From positions 682,001 to 746,000 of the forward strand of contig JACJYO010000001.1 of NCBI GenBank assembly GCA_020636075.1: DNA of 64,000 nt, read 5' to 3'. The position numbers and the translations under genes are program-made. This document shows positions 47,154-56,330 of the stretch, piece after piece. The notes under the pieces were generated by a model. It had not been told where the DNA came from. It worked only from the letters and a program-made list of their open reading frames with translations, and did no database searches. The number at the start of each line of letters is the position of its first letter. Position 1 is the stretch's first letter. Source of the DNA: Lewinellaceae bacterium (GTDB taxonomy: Bacteria > Bacteroidota > Bacteroidia > Chitinophagales > Saprospiraceae).

Positions 47154-47813
47154 ATGCTTTTCTCTTATATCCTTCTCCATGTTCCGTCGTTTACGGACAA
47201 CCTGCCGGTTGGCCTGGCACTGTGTATCGTGCCTTTTATCCTGGGCTGGCTGGCCGCCTATGTGTACCATAAAGTTTCTGCACTGCGGACTGAAAACACC
47301 GAATTGAACGCCAAAGTGAAAGAGCAAACCAACGAGATCACGGAATTGCGCATGAAAATTTCACAACTGGAAGCCGATCTTGAGAGTAAAAACAATTCGC
47401 TGCGCAAAGCCAAAGACGACCTTATCATGTGCGAAAGCGAACGCAATGCCCTGCGCGAACAGGCAGGCGCCAGTGGCGCGAAAACAAAGGCCGCAGCGAA
47501 GGCTCCGGCTGCAAAAGCTCCGGCTGTTCCAACATTTAACTTCGCCGGTAAGAAATTTAAAAAGGATGACTTGCAGATCATTGAAGGCATCGGCCCAAAA
47601 ATCGCTGAGCTGTTGAATAATGCCGGCATCGAAACCTGGGAACAACTGGCGGTGACCTCGCCATACCGCCTGCGCGAAATTCTGGACGAAGGCGGCTCGC
47701 AGTTCAATATTCACGATCCTGAAACCTGGCCGCAACAGGCTGACCTGGCTGCCAAGGAAAGCTGGGATGCCTTGAAAAAACTCCAGGACGAATTGGACGG
47801 CGGACGGACATAA
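47154..47813 (+). CDS. Membrane-anchored coiled-coil protein with helix-hairpin-helix domain
   Basis: 219 aa. Residues about 18-40 form a transmembrane segment (VGLALCIVPFILGWLAAYVYH). A long coiled coil follows (about 42-105), then an Ala/Lys-rich linker (AAAKAPAAKAPAV), then a C-terminal domain (about 135-215) with the helix-hairpin-helix-like motif LQIIEGIGPKIAELLNNAGI and a following WEQLA...L region. HhH domains of this sort usually bind nucleic acid, but the anchor suggests an envelope role. It lies 17 bp after the OmpA gene. The combination is known in Bacteroidota; its function is not. Confidence 0.88.
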   Translation: MLFSYILLHVPSFTDNLPVGLALCIVPFILGWLAAYVYHKVSALRTENTELNAKVKEQTNEITELRMKISQLEADLESKNNSLRKAKDDLIMCESERNALREQAGASGAKTKAAAKAPAAKAPAVPTFNFAGKKFKKDDLQIIEGIGPKIAELLNNAGIETWEQLAVTSPYRLREILDEGGSQFNIHDPETWPQQADLAAKESWDALKKLQDELDGGRT

Positions 47814-47850
47814 AACCAATCTGATTGGATTTTTAAACAGAAATGAATCA

Positions 47851-47887
47851 TCCCGAATTTTTCTAATCGAAAAATTCGGGATTTTTA
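47851..47887 (+). terminator. Rho-independent terminator after the OmpA/HhH unit
   Basis: 12-bp perfect stem (TCCCGAATTTTT / AAAAATTCGGGA) with a 7-base loop, followed by TTTTTAATT. It lies 38 bp after the stop. Confidence 0.85.
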
Positions 47888-47927
47888 ATTGTAAAAAACA
47901 TTTTAACATCAAGTTTATCAGTGCATT

Positions 47928-48140
47928 ATGTTCTTTTTGCCTTGATGCAAAAAGAACCAAAAAGATCAAGGCTATATTCAAATCCTGCGGTTTTGCCAGA
48001 AATCTCCAGCGGCGCAAAACCCAATACGGGCAGGCCAAACTCGCTCCTCCTCCGTCGTCGCTCATCCGCCGCGGCGGATTGCTAAAAGCCGCCTCCGATT
48101 TCGTCCCGCCGCAGGGCGGGAGGATTTGAATAAGGCCGGT
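47928..48140. repeat. Probable dispersed intergenic repeat
   Basis: It begins with the hairpin CTTTTTGCCTTGATGCAAAAAG followed by AACCAAAAAGATCAAGGC, and has a CCGCCGCGGCGG palindrome and CCCGCCGCAGGGCGGG. I recall this head sequence as a common intergenic repeat in Bacteroidota genomes. Only one copy is in this window. Confidence 0.5.
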
Positions 48141-48171
48141 TTACACCTTTGTTTATCAATCCGTTAAATAA

Positions 48172-48210
48172 AAACATGAGTCACCCGAAAATTCAAAATG
48201 ACTCATGTTT
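48172..48210 (-). terminator. Rho-independent terminator of the RND operon
   Basis: 12-bp stem (AAACATGAGTCA / TGACTCATGTTT) with a 15-base loop, followed on the minus strand by TTTTATTT. It lies about 22 bp after the permease stop. Confidence 0.8.
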
Positions 48211-48231
48211 GATTAAATCTGATATGGCAGA

Positions 48232-51200
48232 TTAGGCATGTATCACTCGTGGCGCCAACAATTTATACAATACCGGCGTCACAATCCGCGACAACAGCGT
48301 GGAGGAAATCAAGCCCCCGATCAATACGTAAGCCAGCGGTGAATACAGCGGGTTTTCTTCAATGGCCAAGGGCGTCAACCCCCCAATTGCGGTGAGTGAA
48401 GTGAGCAAAATCGGCACAAAACGGATTTCACCGGCCCGTTGAATGGCGTCGTCCAGTGAAGCGCCTTCTGTCCGCAACTGATTGGTAAAATCGACCAGCA
48501 GAATGGAGTTTTTAACCTCAATCCCCATCAATGCGATCAGGCCAACCACCACAGTGAAGGAAAACGGATAGCCCGTGATCAACAATGCCAACACTGCGCC
48601 AATTATCCCAAGCGGAATAACGGACAACACAATGATGGTGCTCCGGAAGGTCTTGAACTCCAGGATCAGCACGGCCAGCAAACCGAAAATGGTAATCAGA
48701 ATGATCGTTCCCATACCGCCAAACGAACGCTGGCTGGTTTCCACTTCCCCGGCAATCACGTAGCGCGTGCCCTTCGGCCAGTCCATTTTTTCGAGGTTCT
48801 CCTGAATTTTGGAGTTGATGTCGCCGGCAAAAAAACCGCTTTTCACGAAGGCCGTTACCAGCGTGTAGCGGTCTTTGTCGTAGTGCGTGATCGTGTTTGG
48901 CGAGCGATCAAACTCGAGTGTAGCGATCTGGTTAAGTGGCACGGAGGCGCCCGTAAGGCTGTTCACGTAGAGGTTTTTGAATACGTCCAGCCCTGAAAAC
49001 ACCGTTTCTTTCGGCAAGGTGACGGTGAGGTTGTATGCATCGCCGTCGGGGTTAGTGAAACTGCCGGCATTCAAACCGGCCACCGCCAAACGAACCATCC
49101 GGTCGATCTCCGCAATCGGAATCCCGAGCGAGGTTGCCTTGTCCTTGTTAATCTTGATGCGCAGGTCGGTTTTAATGGTAGCGATCGGGTTGTCCACATA
49201 AATTGCCCCCGGAATACCGGCCACCATGGTTTCTACCCGCCCTGCCACCTTGCGCAAGGTGTCCAGATTTTCACCAAAAATACGCAGCGCAACCGGCGCT
49301 TCGATAGGCGGCCCCTGTTCAAAGTTTTTCACTGTAATCACCGCGCCGGGCATGTATTTAAATTTTTCCCGGAGGTCGTCGATTAGCGCCACTTTCACCG
49401 GCGGTGGCGTGCGCTCCTGCAATTGCACCAGCACCTGCCCATAGTCGGAGCTTACGTTTCTAGGTATGACATTGTAATAAATCCGGGGATTGCCACGCCC
49501 CACATTTGTCATATACGAGATGACGCGTGCCGGAGCACCATGCCCCGGGTACATGGAGGTTTCCAATTGAACGCCAGGGTTTTCACCTGACTCCAGGTTT
49601 GTTATTTGCGCCAGCGGATTCGCTTTAATTTCGTCAGCGAGGTAGGTTGCCAGCACTGAATCGACCTGGTACATCACCCGGTTTGTCTGCTCAAAATTGG
49701 TACCCGGCGCCGTTTCAATATCAATGTAAAACATGGGCCGTTCACTGGCCGGGAATACGGTAAACCCGGCCCGTCCTGCTATGCTGAGTACGCCTGCAAA
49801 AATTGCGGCAGCGACCAACATAGTCAGTCGCGGATACTGCAAACCCAGGTGCAGCAAGGGCGCATAGGTTTTGGAAATCGCCCATTTCATACCACGCAGG
49901 AACAAATTGCCACGCGGATCGTGGTGCTCGGCCAGGAGCCGGCTGCCTAAGAACGGGACGATGGTCAGCGAAACAAACAGCGAAGCCAGTACTGTCGTGA
50001 CCACCGCCATTGGCAGGCTGCGGATAAAATCGCCGGCCGCTTCGGGCAAAAACACCAGGGGCAAAAAGGCCAGAATGAGCGTGGCCGTACAGCCCAGCAC
50101 GGCAAGGCCGATCTGCTTGGTAGCCAGAATCGCCGCCTCCCGTTTTTTGTAGCCTTCGCGGAGCCAGCGTTCAATATTTTCCACGACGACAATAGAATCG
50201 TCGACCAGAATACCCAGCGAAATGATCAAGCCAACGATGCTGAGTTGATTCAGCGAATAGCCCAACTGGTCGAGCGCAAACAGACCGATGGAAATGGACA
50301 ATGGAATGGAGATCATCACCACCAAGGAAGCCCGGGTGCCCAATGGCAACAGCGTGAGCAACACCAGCAAAATGGCGATGGCAAAATCCTTGGAAAACCG
50401 CCCCAGCCGTTTGTGTACCGAGTCGTTTTGGTCAAAAACCTTTTTAAAATCCATGTTTGCCGGCAAGCCCGATTGGTAAGTCGCCAAAACCTTGTCGACT
50501 TCCTCACCCACATTAAAAATATTCTGGCCGTTTTTCATCCGCGCCGTAACCACCACACAGCGCGCACTGTTGATCCGGGTAAAATGCCGGGGCTCTTCGT
50601 AAGCATAATTCACATCGGCGAGGTCTTTCAGGTAAACGATCTTTCCGTTGTTGGCAAAAACGATGGTGTTGCGCACCTCCTCAATGTTTTCATAGTCGCC
50701 GCTGGTTTCCACAAAAAACTGGCGTTCGCCGACATTAACCGAGCCACCGGGAATCGAAATATTTTCACTTTGCAACGCACCCAGCACCCGGCTCACCGGG
50801 ATACCCTCAGCGGCCATCCGCGGCAGATTGAGGCTGATGCGTACTTCGCGTTCGGGGAAACCGTAGGTATCGGCGCCCTTGAGGCCGGTTATTTTTTCGA
50901 GCATATCCTCCAGCCGCTCGGCTTCCTGCCGCATTTGATCCCAGGAGGCATTTTCTGAAATAATTGCCAGCTGCATCATGGCCACATCAGAGGCGGAAAA
51001 CCGCTGGATATCGATCCGGTAAATATCCTGGGGCAGATCGGAGCGCAGGGCATTTATTTCCCGAACGACCTCCTCATATTTTTTATCAGGGTCCTGGCCG
51101 TGTTTAAATTCGAGGGTGAGCACCATCAGGCCGTTGGAGGATACCGAGCGCATTCGGTCAATATTTTCCAGGGCGCCAAGTTTGGCTTCCACTTTATCGG

Positions 51201-51390
51201 CAATTTTATCCTCAATTTCAGCCGGGCCTGCGCCGGGGTACAACATGATTATGGTGAAACCCGGTGCTTCAAATTTGGGGTCTTCGGCACGGGGCATGTT
51301 CAGCAAGGAGCCGATACCCAAGGCCATAACTGCCAGAAACACGATGAACGTAAACTGGCTGTTTTTAACGGAAAATTCGGCGATTTTCAT
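48232..51390 (-). CDS. RND efflux transporter permease (AcrB/HAE1-like)
   Basis: 1,052 aa, normal family length. It has an N-terminal inner-membrane helix, two large periplasmic loops and two bundles of membrane helices. The proton-relay Asp pair is visible in LVDDSIVVVENI (about residue 405), with typical motifs around it (SIGLFALDQLGYSLNQLSIVGLI) and a second bundle near 870-1030. It drives proton-coupled export of drugs or envelope compounds with the adaptor and outer-membrane factor encoded just upstream. Lack of heavy-metal signature residues favours a drug or lipid-like substrate, but this is uncertain. It is last in the TetR-tolC-adaptor-permease series. Confidence 0.95.
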   Translation of the reverse strand: MKIAEFSVKNSQFTFIVFLAVMALGIGSLLNMPRAEDPKFEAPGFTIIMLYPGAGPAEIEDKIADKVEAKLGALENIDRMRSVSSNGLMVLTLEFKHGQDPDKKYEEVVREINALRSDLPQDIYRIDIQRFSASDVAMMQLAIISENASWDQMRQEAERLEDMLEKITGLKGADTYGFPEREVRISLNLPRMAAEGIPVSRVLGALQSENISIPGGSVNVGERQFFVETSGDYENIEEVRNTIVFANNGKIVYLKDLADVNYAYEEPRHFTRINSARCVVVTARMKNGQNIFNVGEEVDKVLATYQSGLPANMDFKKVFDQNDSVHKRLGRFSKDFAIAILLVLLTLLPLGTRASLVVMISIPLSISIGLFALDQLGYSLNQLSIVGLIISLGILVDDSIVVVENIERWLREGYKKREAAILATKQIGLAVLGCTATLILAFLPLVFLPEAAGDFIRSLPMAVVTTVLASLFVSLTIVPFLGSRLLAEHHDPRGNLFLRGMKWAISKTYAPLLHLGLQYPRLTMLVAAAIFAGVLSIAGRAGFTVFPASERPMFYIDIETAPGTNFEQTNRVMYQVDSVLATYLADEIKANPLAQITNLESGENPGVQLETSMYPGHGAPARVISYMTNVGRGNPRIYYNVIPRNVSSDYGQVLVQLQERTPPPVKVALIDDLREKFKYMPGAVITVKNFEQGPPIEAPVALRIFGENLDTLRKVAGRVETMVAGIPGAIYVDNPIATIKTDLRIKINKDKATSLGIPIAEIDRMVRLAVAGLNAGSFTNPDGDAYNLTVTLPKETVFSGLDVFKNLYVNSLTGASVPLNQIATLEFDRSPNTITHYDKDRYTLVTAFVKSGFFAGDINSKIQENLEKMDWPKGTRYVIAGEVETSQRSFGGMGTIILITIFGLLAVLILEFKTFRSTIIVLSVIPLGIIGAVLALLITGYPFSFTVVVGLIALMGIEVKNSILLVDFTNQLRTEGASLDDAIQRAGEIRFVPILLTSLTAIGGLTPLAIEENPLYSPLAYVLIGGLISSTLLSRIVTPVLYKLLAPRVIHA

Positions 51391-51544
51391 AGCTTAGATT
51401 GTATTTGGACTGATCGGGTCAGTTATTGCTTTGCAAGGGTGAATGATGCGCGATAAATGATGAGTAGTCGATTCATCTACAGTGGTTTGGGTTGAACTTG
51501 CCACTCAAGTTTTCGCACTATATTTTTTATAAAAAAAAGTGATT

Positions 51545-52678
51545 TCAATGGTTTGACACGGCTTCCGGTTTGGCACCATCGCCGGCCTGTTCCATTTTTT
51601 TCACTTTCTTTTTCTCCGTCAAATACGGCGCACCGGAGGTGATAACTTCGGTAGTTTCGGGCAGGCTCTGAGCCAGTACAGCCAGGTTGCCTTCGAGGAA
51701 AGCCACCTGAACAGGTATTTTTTGAACGCTTTCGCCATCCGGTTGCAAGGCAAAAACAAAGGCTTCCAGTCCATCGCCTTCGATAATGGCCTCCACAGGA
51801 ACCACGGCGTACCGGCGGGCTTGCTGCGGCGCAATATCAACTTCGGCAAAGAGTCCCGGGGCAAAGCGCTTGCCCTGCGGTTGTATGCGAATTTCCACCG
51901 GATACAGGCCATTGGCAGGGTCGGCGGCGGGCGCCAGGTCGGAAACCCTGCCGTTAAACACGGTGCCGGGGTAAGCATCCATGGTCACTTTTGCGGGCAT
52001 ACCGGTCCGCAGGCGAGCCCAGTCGCGGTCGCTTACGTTGACCTTTACGACCCAGTCATTGGTACCCGTTTCGAACAATACGAAGACCGGCGTGCCCGGG
52101 CCGGTGATCTCTCCTGCATTCATCAATTTTTTGATGATCTTGCCACCGCGCGTAGCACGGATCTCAGCATATTGCTGGTTGAATTTGGCGATTTGCAAAC
52201 CTTCCTTGGCTACGTCGCGGCCGGTAGTGGCATTTTGCAACAGCTCGAGCGTTGCACTGCTGTCGCGGTACAAACCCTCTACCCGACCCAGGTCGCGCTC
52301 GGCTTTGAGCAACACCTGGTTGGCCTGACTGACCTGGGCGTCTATCTCCGTTTTGTCGAGCGTTGCGAGTAGCTGGCCCGGACGCACGGCATCGCCCTCG
52401 TCGACATAAATTTTACTGATGACTCCGCCAATTTTAAACGCCAGGCGTTGTTCAGCCGAGCTGGTTAGCATACCGCTGGCATGCACGGGCAAATCGATCA
52501 GTTTGGACTGCACATGTGCCGTATACACGGGGATACGCTCGTCAGCGGGGTTTTGGGTTTCTGTTTTTTTCGGTTCGGCGGATGAAGGGCCGCAGCCGCC
52601 AAGCAGGTAAATAAGACCGGTGATAGCCAATGCAACGAGGAGAACCGGAGCGAGCGTTTTAGTTGTTATGTTTTTCAT
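51545..52678 (-). CDS. RND efflux periplasmic adaptor lipoprotein
   Basis: 377 aa. The lipobox LGGC falls at about residues 26-29. It has the membrane fusion protein layout: biotinyl/lipoyl half-motifs (FKIGGVISKIYVDEGDAVRPGQLLATLD), a helical hairpin (about 110-170), a beta-barrel domain (TNDWVVKVNVSDRDWARLRTGMPAKVTMDA), and a C-terminal membrane-proximal domain. It links the RND permease to the TolC-like channel. It ends in a Lys-rich and acidic tail. It starts 243 bp after the tolC-like stop, separated by palindromes, and lies 154 bp before the permease start. Confidence 0.95.
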   Translation of the reverse strand: MKNITTKTLAPVLLVALAITGLIYLLGGCGPSSAEPKKTETQNPADERIPVYTAHVQSKLIDLPVHASGMLTSSAEQRLAFKIGGVISKIYVDEGDAVRPGQLLATLDKTEIDAQVSQANQVLLKAERDLGRVEGLYRDSSATLELLQNATTGRDVAKEGLQIAKFNQQYAEIRATRGGKIIKKLMNAGEITGPGTPVFVLFETGTNDWVVKVNVSDRDWARLRTGMPAKVTMDAYPGTVFNGRVSDLAPAADPANGLYPVEIRIQPQGKRFAPGLFAEVDIAPQQARRYAVVPVEAIIEGDGLEAFVFALQPDGESVQKIPVQVAFLEGNLAVLAQSLPETTEVITSGAPYLTEKKKVKKMEQAGDGAKPEAVSNH

Positions 52679-52689
52679 GCTTTTTTATT

Positions 52690-52921
52690 TTTCTCCCAGG
52701 CCTGAAGGCCTGGGAGGAGAAAGTTTTTGATCGTTTTTTGATGTATGGCTGGGGTTATGGGTTAGTGTTAGCCCTGTTCTTAGCCCAGGCCTTCAGGCCT
52801 GGGTGGAGAAGAGATTTAGATCGTTTTTCATGCATGCCGACGGCAATTGGTTAGAATTTAACTCCCTTCTTAGCCCAGACCTTCAGGCCTGGGCGGAGGT
52901 TTCGCGATCTAACAGATCGCG
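52690..52921. repeat. Three CCCAGGCCT palindromes and a CGCGATCT hairpin between efflux genes
   Basis: CTCCCAGGCCT / AGGCCTGGGAG at 52693-52716, CCCAGGCCT / AGGCCTGGG at 52784-52803, and one with a single mismatch at 52874-52893. A further hairpin CGCGATCT / AGATCGCG at 52903-52921 abuts the tolC-like stop codon. Spacing is about 89-90 bp. These look like REP-type palindromes. They may reduce transcript read-through from tolC into the adaptor gene. Confidence 0.8.
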
Positions 52922-54286
52922 TTACTGTCCGGCGGCTTTTTGCAGCGCAGCTTCCTTGACCAGCACATCCGACCAGGCCAGCAAGACCTGTAATTGTGCT
53001 GTGGTTACACGGTTTTCGGCATCCAGGAATTCTACAAGAAGGGCCTGGTTTGCGCGGTATTTATTGTTGACAATCCGAAAACTTTCCGTTGCGGCACGTT
53101 GCCCCTCCCGGGCGGTTGACCAGGCATTACGTGCATTTTCCAGTTCATTCCAGGCTTGTGTCACTTGAAGTGCAATTTGTTGTTGAACCTCATTGTGCTG
53201 CTGCCGCAATTTTTCTGATTGAATCTGCGCCTGTTGGATTTTACTTTTGGTTTGGCCACCATTAAAAATGGTGTAATTCAATCCTACCTGGACCAGGCCA
53301 TACATCTGATCCCCATTGAATTTGTAGCCAAATCCCTGAAAACCAAGTTGTCCGCCGATATAGGCGTCCGGAAGTATACGTTTGGCCTCATTAAGCCGGA
53401 CAGCCGTTTCGGCAGCGGCCTGCCCGGCCATCAAGGCATCCAACTCATGCCTGTTGCCGAGTGCGCCCTGGATCATTTCGGTGCGGTCATACGCACGCAC
53501 CGACTGTTGAAACATCGTCGTATCGACGATGACAGCCTCTTGCAAATCCCTGTTCAGGAGAAAGTTAAAATAGGCCCGGGCGGTATTCTGCTGGCTTTGC
53601 AGGCTGTAAATCTCATGTTCGACTTTGCTCAACTCATAGTCCGCAGTAGCCACAACATCACGCGTAGCCATGTCATTGTCAACCAGGGATTGATTAAAGC
53701 GGCGCAATTCGCGGAGCGCTTTTTGGGAATTCACCCAGATTTTCTCGGCCTCAAGCGCCTTTAAATATTGTAAATAAGCATCCGTAATCTGGTATCGGAG
53801 TTCATGTTCGTAGGCTGCCTTTTGTGCTGTTTGACTTTGCACCTGGTGTTGTTTGATCTGCCGGTTGTACTTCAGATCGGAATTGAACAGTGGGTAGGTG
53901 ATATTCAGATAGGTTTCATGAAAATTGTCGGGCAAGAACTGTTCACTTACATTGTCAATCTGCGGGAACAGGTTGGTTTGGGTGAGTTGGTTGAGCGTGC
54001 TGTACACCGGGTTGAGCAAATCGCCGACCGGAATGTCAATCTTTCGCCCGCCGGAAGACCGGGTATAGGTGGCCTTGAACTGCACAGCCGGGTAAAACAA
54101 GCTGCGCGCTTCCCGGACCGCTTCCAGGCTCCGCTGCAAGTCGAGGTTTTGCTGCTGTAAAGCCAGGTTGTTGGCCAGTCCGGTTTCGATGTAAGTTTCC
54201 AGAATCGGGCTGGGTTGAGCTTCAGCAACCGTGCCTGCAATGGTCACAAGCAAAAGTTGGATGCTGATGAGAAGTTTTGTTTTCAT
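52922..54286 (-). CDS. TolC-family outer membrane efflux protein
   Basis: 454 aa from the ATG at 54286. An ATG at 54331 would extend it by 15 residues into the candidate operator and spoil the signal peptide (MKTKLLISIQLLLVTIAGTVAEAQ). Two repeats of the outer-membrane efflux family with long helices are visible, including YTRSSGGRKIDIPVGD and NYTIFNGGQTKSKIQQAQIQSEKL, then LLVEFLDAENRVTTAQLQVLLAW near the end. It is expected to form the trimeric outer-membrane channel of the RND pump encoded downstream. Confidence 0.93.
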   Translation of the reverse strand: MKTKLLISIQLLLVTIAGTVAEAQPSPILETYIETGLANNLALQQQNLDLQRSLEAVREARSLFYPAVQFKATYTRSSGGRKIDIPVGDLLNPVYSTLNQLTQTNLFPQIDNVSEQFLPDNFHETYLNITYPLFNSDLKYNRQIKQHQVQSQTAQKAAYEHELRYQITDAYLQYLKALEAEKIWVNSQKALRELRRFNQSLVDNDMATRDVVATADYELSKVEHEIYSLQSQQNTARAYFNFLLNRDLQEAVIVDTTMFQQSVRAYDRTEMIQGALGNRHELDALMAGQAAAETAVRLNEAKRILPDAYIGGQLGFQGFGYKFNGDQMYGLVQVGLNYTIFNGGQTKSKIQQAQIQSEKLRQQHNEVQQQIALQVTQAWNELENARNAWSTAREGQRAATESFRIVNNKYRANQALLVEFLDAENRVTTAQLQVLLAWSDVLVKEAALQKAAGQ

Positions 54287-54296
54287 AGTTAAAAAA

Positions 54297-54318
54297 TGTT
54301 TACACTGAACAGTGTTTA
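54297..54318. promoter_or_regulatory. Candidate TetR operator upstream of tolC-like gene
   Basis: ACACTGAACAGTGT (54302-54315) is a 6+6 palindrome with a two-base centre, within TGAACAGTGTTTA. It matches TGAACAGCGTTCA upstream of the tetR gene. It lies 11-32 bp upstream of the tolC start. Confidence 0.6.
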
Positions 54319-54439
54319 GTATCTGGCACAAAAAAAAGCACCTGCACGGTGCGATCCCATCAAAAGCTGTTGAATGGTAGGTTCAAGGGGATGAATTGTA
54401 ATTTTCAAAGAATGACTGACCGGGGTAGCCCGCAAAACG

Positions 54440-55072
54440 TCACAGACTTTCCGCCATTTTAACAATCATGGCGAATGACTTTTGTGCCAGTTCTTCGCGT
54501 TTTTCCTCCGAATACATCCGCATGCGTTCACGCACAAAAAGCGAGACCATTCCATGCGCATGGCACCATAGGGTGTACGCAATTGTTTCGGTATCAATAC
54601 TCTTAAAATAACGTTGATCGACGCATGCCTGCACTGTTTCCACAAAAAAGGAATGTGTGGCCAGGCCAAGTTGCCAACAGTCCTGATTTTCAATGTATTC
54701 CATTGGCGCCCGGGTAATAAAAAGCAGGTCGTACATATCCGGATGTTTCATCCCAAAATCAATATAACGCCGGCCAAATTCCACCAGGCGCTCCCAGGGA
54801 TCCTCGATCCCGGCAACCGGCATCAGGTGGTCTCGCTTTAATGCCGCCGCTTCAAATTGCAGGGCAAAAAAGAGCTCACTTTTATCCTTAAAATACAGAT
54901 AGATCGTACCGGGACTGTACTCAATTGCCTCCGCAATATTCCGGATACTCACGCCATCGTAACCGCGCTCCCGAAACAATTGCAAAGCGGCATCCAGAAT
55001 GCGCTGCCGCATGGCTTCTTTTTCCCGTTCTTTTCGTTGTGTGATTCCCATGTCTGGTAAAATAAGCTGCAA
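54440..55072 (-). CDS. TetR/AcrR-family transcriptional regulator
   Basis: 210 aa, usual length. The N-terminal helix-turn-helix is clear (RQRILDAALQLFRERGYDGVSIRNIAEAIEYSPGTIYLYFKDKSELFFAL, about residues 22-72) and the rest is a helical ligand-binding domain. A start at Met8 (55051) is also possible and would leave more room between the operator and the start codon. It is upstream of, and on the same strand as, the tolC-adaptor-permease genes, so it is the likely ligand-responsive repressor of this pump. Confidence 0.93.
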   Translation of the reverse strand: MQLILPDMGITQRKEREKEAMRQRILDAALQLFRERGYDGVSIRNIAEAIEYSPGTIYLYFKDKSELFFALQFEAAALKRDHLMPVAGIEDPWERLVEFGRRYIDFGMKHPDMYDLLFITRAPMEYIENQDCWQLGLATHSFFVETVQACVDQRYFKSIDTETIAYTLWCHAHGMVSLFVRERMRMYSEEKREELAQKSFAMIVKMAESL

Positions 55073-55077
55073 ATGTA

Positions 55078-55109
55078 CTAAACAGTGAAATATTAATGAA
55101 CGCTGTTCA
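55078..55109. promoter_or_regulatory. Candidate TetR operator upstream of its own gene
   Basis: TGAACGCTGTTCA (55097-55109) is a near-palindrome, with a half-site CTAAACAGTG at 55078-55087. The same sequence family occurs upstream of the tolC-like gene, which suggests autoregulation. Confidence 0.6.
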
Positions 55110-55272
55110 ATAAAAATAGTTTACGGTAATACTGTCGACTACAATCGAGGTATTTGGACTATGGTACAAAGATCAGAGGTAATCCGTTGATTGTCATTGC
55201 GGTTTGCGTTTTGTGTTACCCAAAACACGGATAAAAGGAGCCCGCCACAAGCAGGGGTTAAGTAATATTTTT

Positions 55273-55280
55273 TAACTTTG
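55273..55280 (+). promoter_or_regulatory. Candidate -7 element (TAACTTTG)
   Basis: Exact TAnnTTTG match about 95 bp upstream of the PAS/LuxR-type gene. No good -33 partner was seen. Confidence 0.35.
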
Positions 55281-55374
55281 GACAAACCAAACTTATTGGG
55301 TTGTATTCCATCAACATACTGGAATACAGTCTTATACGATTCATTTAATACATATCCGAAGAACCGGTTCCACC

Positions 55375-56202
55375 ATGCCAGGTACACTACCCATAGATGA
55401 ATTTTATGAACAATACGTTGCCAAGCCATCCGAAGCATACCGGCAAACAATAGGCCCGGCTGAGCACCTTGACGCGGTAGCCTTTGAGCAGTTCGTCGCC
55501 CGACTCAAGGATTTCCGAAAGCTGTATCCCAATATTGCATTCTGGCAAATTATAGATTTCAAAACCTTACAGGTTATCCATAGTGATGGCGATCCAGATT
55601 TATTTGGGCGCCCATTTGACTCTTTTAAAGACGTTTTCCGGGTTATGCATCCCGATTATTTGCTCCCGTATTTACGTTGGCGCTCAGCTGCTTTCGACTT
55701 GATTTATACCCAAAAAGTGCCCCTGGACCCCTTGAACGTAGCATACCGGCTCAGCATTCCGCTGAAAATCAGGACCGGAGTGTATTTTTGGTTTACCATG
55801 AATTCGACTATTGTTCAAATTGATAGTCAAGGCAAGATGGTGACCATGTTGCAAACGTATTACATGGAGGGTCGGTGGTCTCCACGAAACTTGCGTCCGG
55901 TAGAAGCAAGCGTAAGCATTCGTTCTGTCCAACATAATGAACTTGAAAACCAAATCATTACGCAACTGTCGTTGCAATTGATTGACGAGTTTACCAATGC
56001 CGAACTTGATCTGCTCACCCTCTACGCTTCCGGAAAAACAAATGATGAAATCCAGGAGTCAAAATCCTGGTCGAAGCATACCCTGCATGAATACAATGCC
56101 AACTTATTGCGGAAAGCAAAAAAACTGTTTGTGTACGATTTCCGAAGTGCCCGGAACTTTGCGGAGTACTGCGCTGAAAAGGGCTATATCAAGTATAATT
56201 AG
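55375..56202 (+). CDS. LuxR-type helix-turn-helix regulator with PAS-like N-terminus
   Basis: 275 aa. Residues about 35-180 look like a PAS-type sensor (FWQIIDFKTLQVIHSDGDPDLFGRP, VMHPDYLLPYL, VYFWFTMNSTIVQIDSQG). Residues about 205-270 carry a LuxR/GerE-type helix-turn-helix with FTNAELDLLTLYASGKTNDEI and SWSKHTLHEYNANLLRKAKKLF. It has no receiver domain or transmembrane segment, so it probably senses an intracellular signal; the ligand is unknown. Plus strand, single gene. Confidence 0.82.
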   Translation: MPGTLPIDEFYEQYVAKPSEAYRQTIGPAEHLDAVAFEQFVARLKDFRKLYPNIAFWQIIDFKTLQVIHSDGDPDLFGRPFDSFKDVFRVMHPDYLLPYLRWRSAAFDLIYTQKVPLDPLNVAYRLSIPLKIRTGVYFWFTMNSTIVQIDSQGKMVTMLQTYYMEGRWSPRNLRPVEASVSIRSVQHNELENQIITQLSLQLIDEFTNAELDLLTLYASGKTNDEIQESKSWSKHTLHEYNANLLRKAKKLFVYDFRSARNFAEYCAEKGYIKYN

Positions 56203-56330
56203 CCCCCCGAAGTAGGGGTAGGAGAACAAGATGAAGCCTGGTAACTTTGTGCATCAATTTTAACACGCTTTATTTCGTTTTCAAATTTGGCAGAACTGCA
56301 CGTCTTAATGAAGGCGGGCAGTTTTGATTT

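Larger units (their letters stand above)
47814..48231. other. Intergenic region between convergent units, 418 bp
   Basis: Two terminators bound a GC-rich dispersed-repeat-like stretch (47928-48140) with no gene. It separates the plus-strand OmpA unit from the minus-strand efflux operon. Confidence 0.7.
55073..55374. other. Intergenic region, 302 bp
   Basis: Divergent regulatory space. It holds the TetR-side operator and a possible -7 element for the plus-strand regulator. No gene recognised. Confidence 0.6.

Noticed and set aside
55139..55450. 103-aa minus-strand ORF
   Set aside because: Overlaps the start of the PAS/LuxR-type gene and has no recognisable features.
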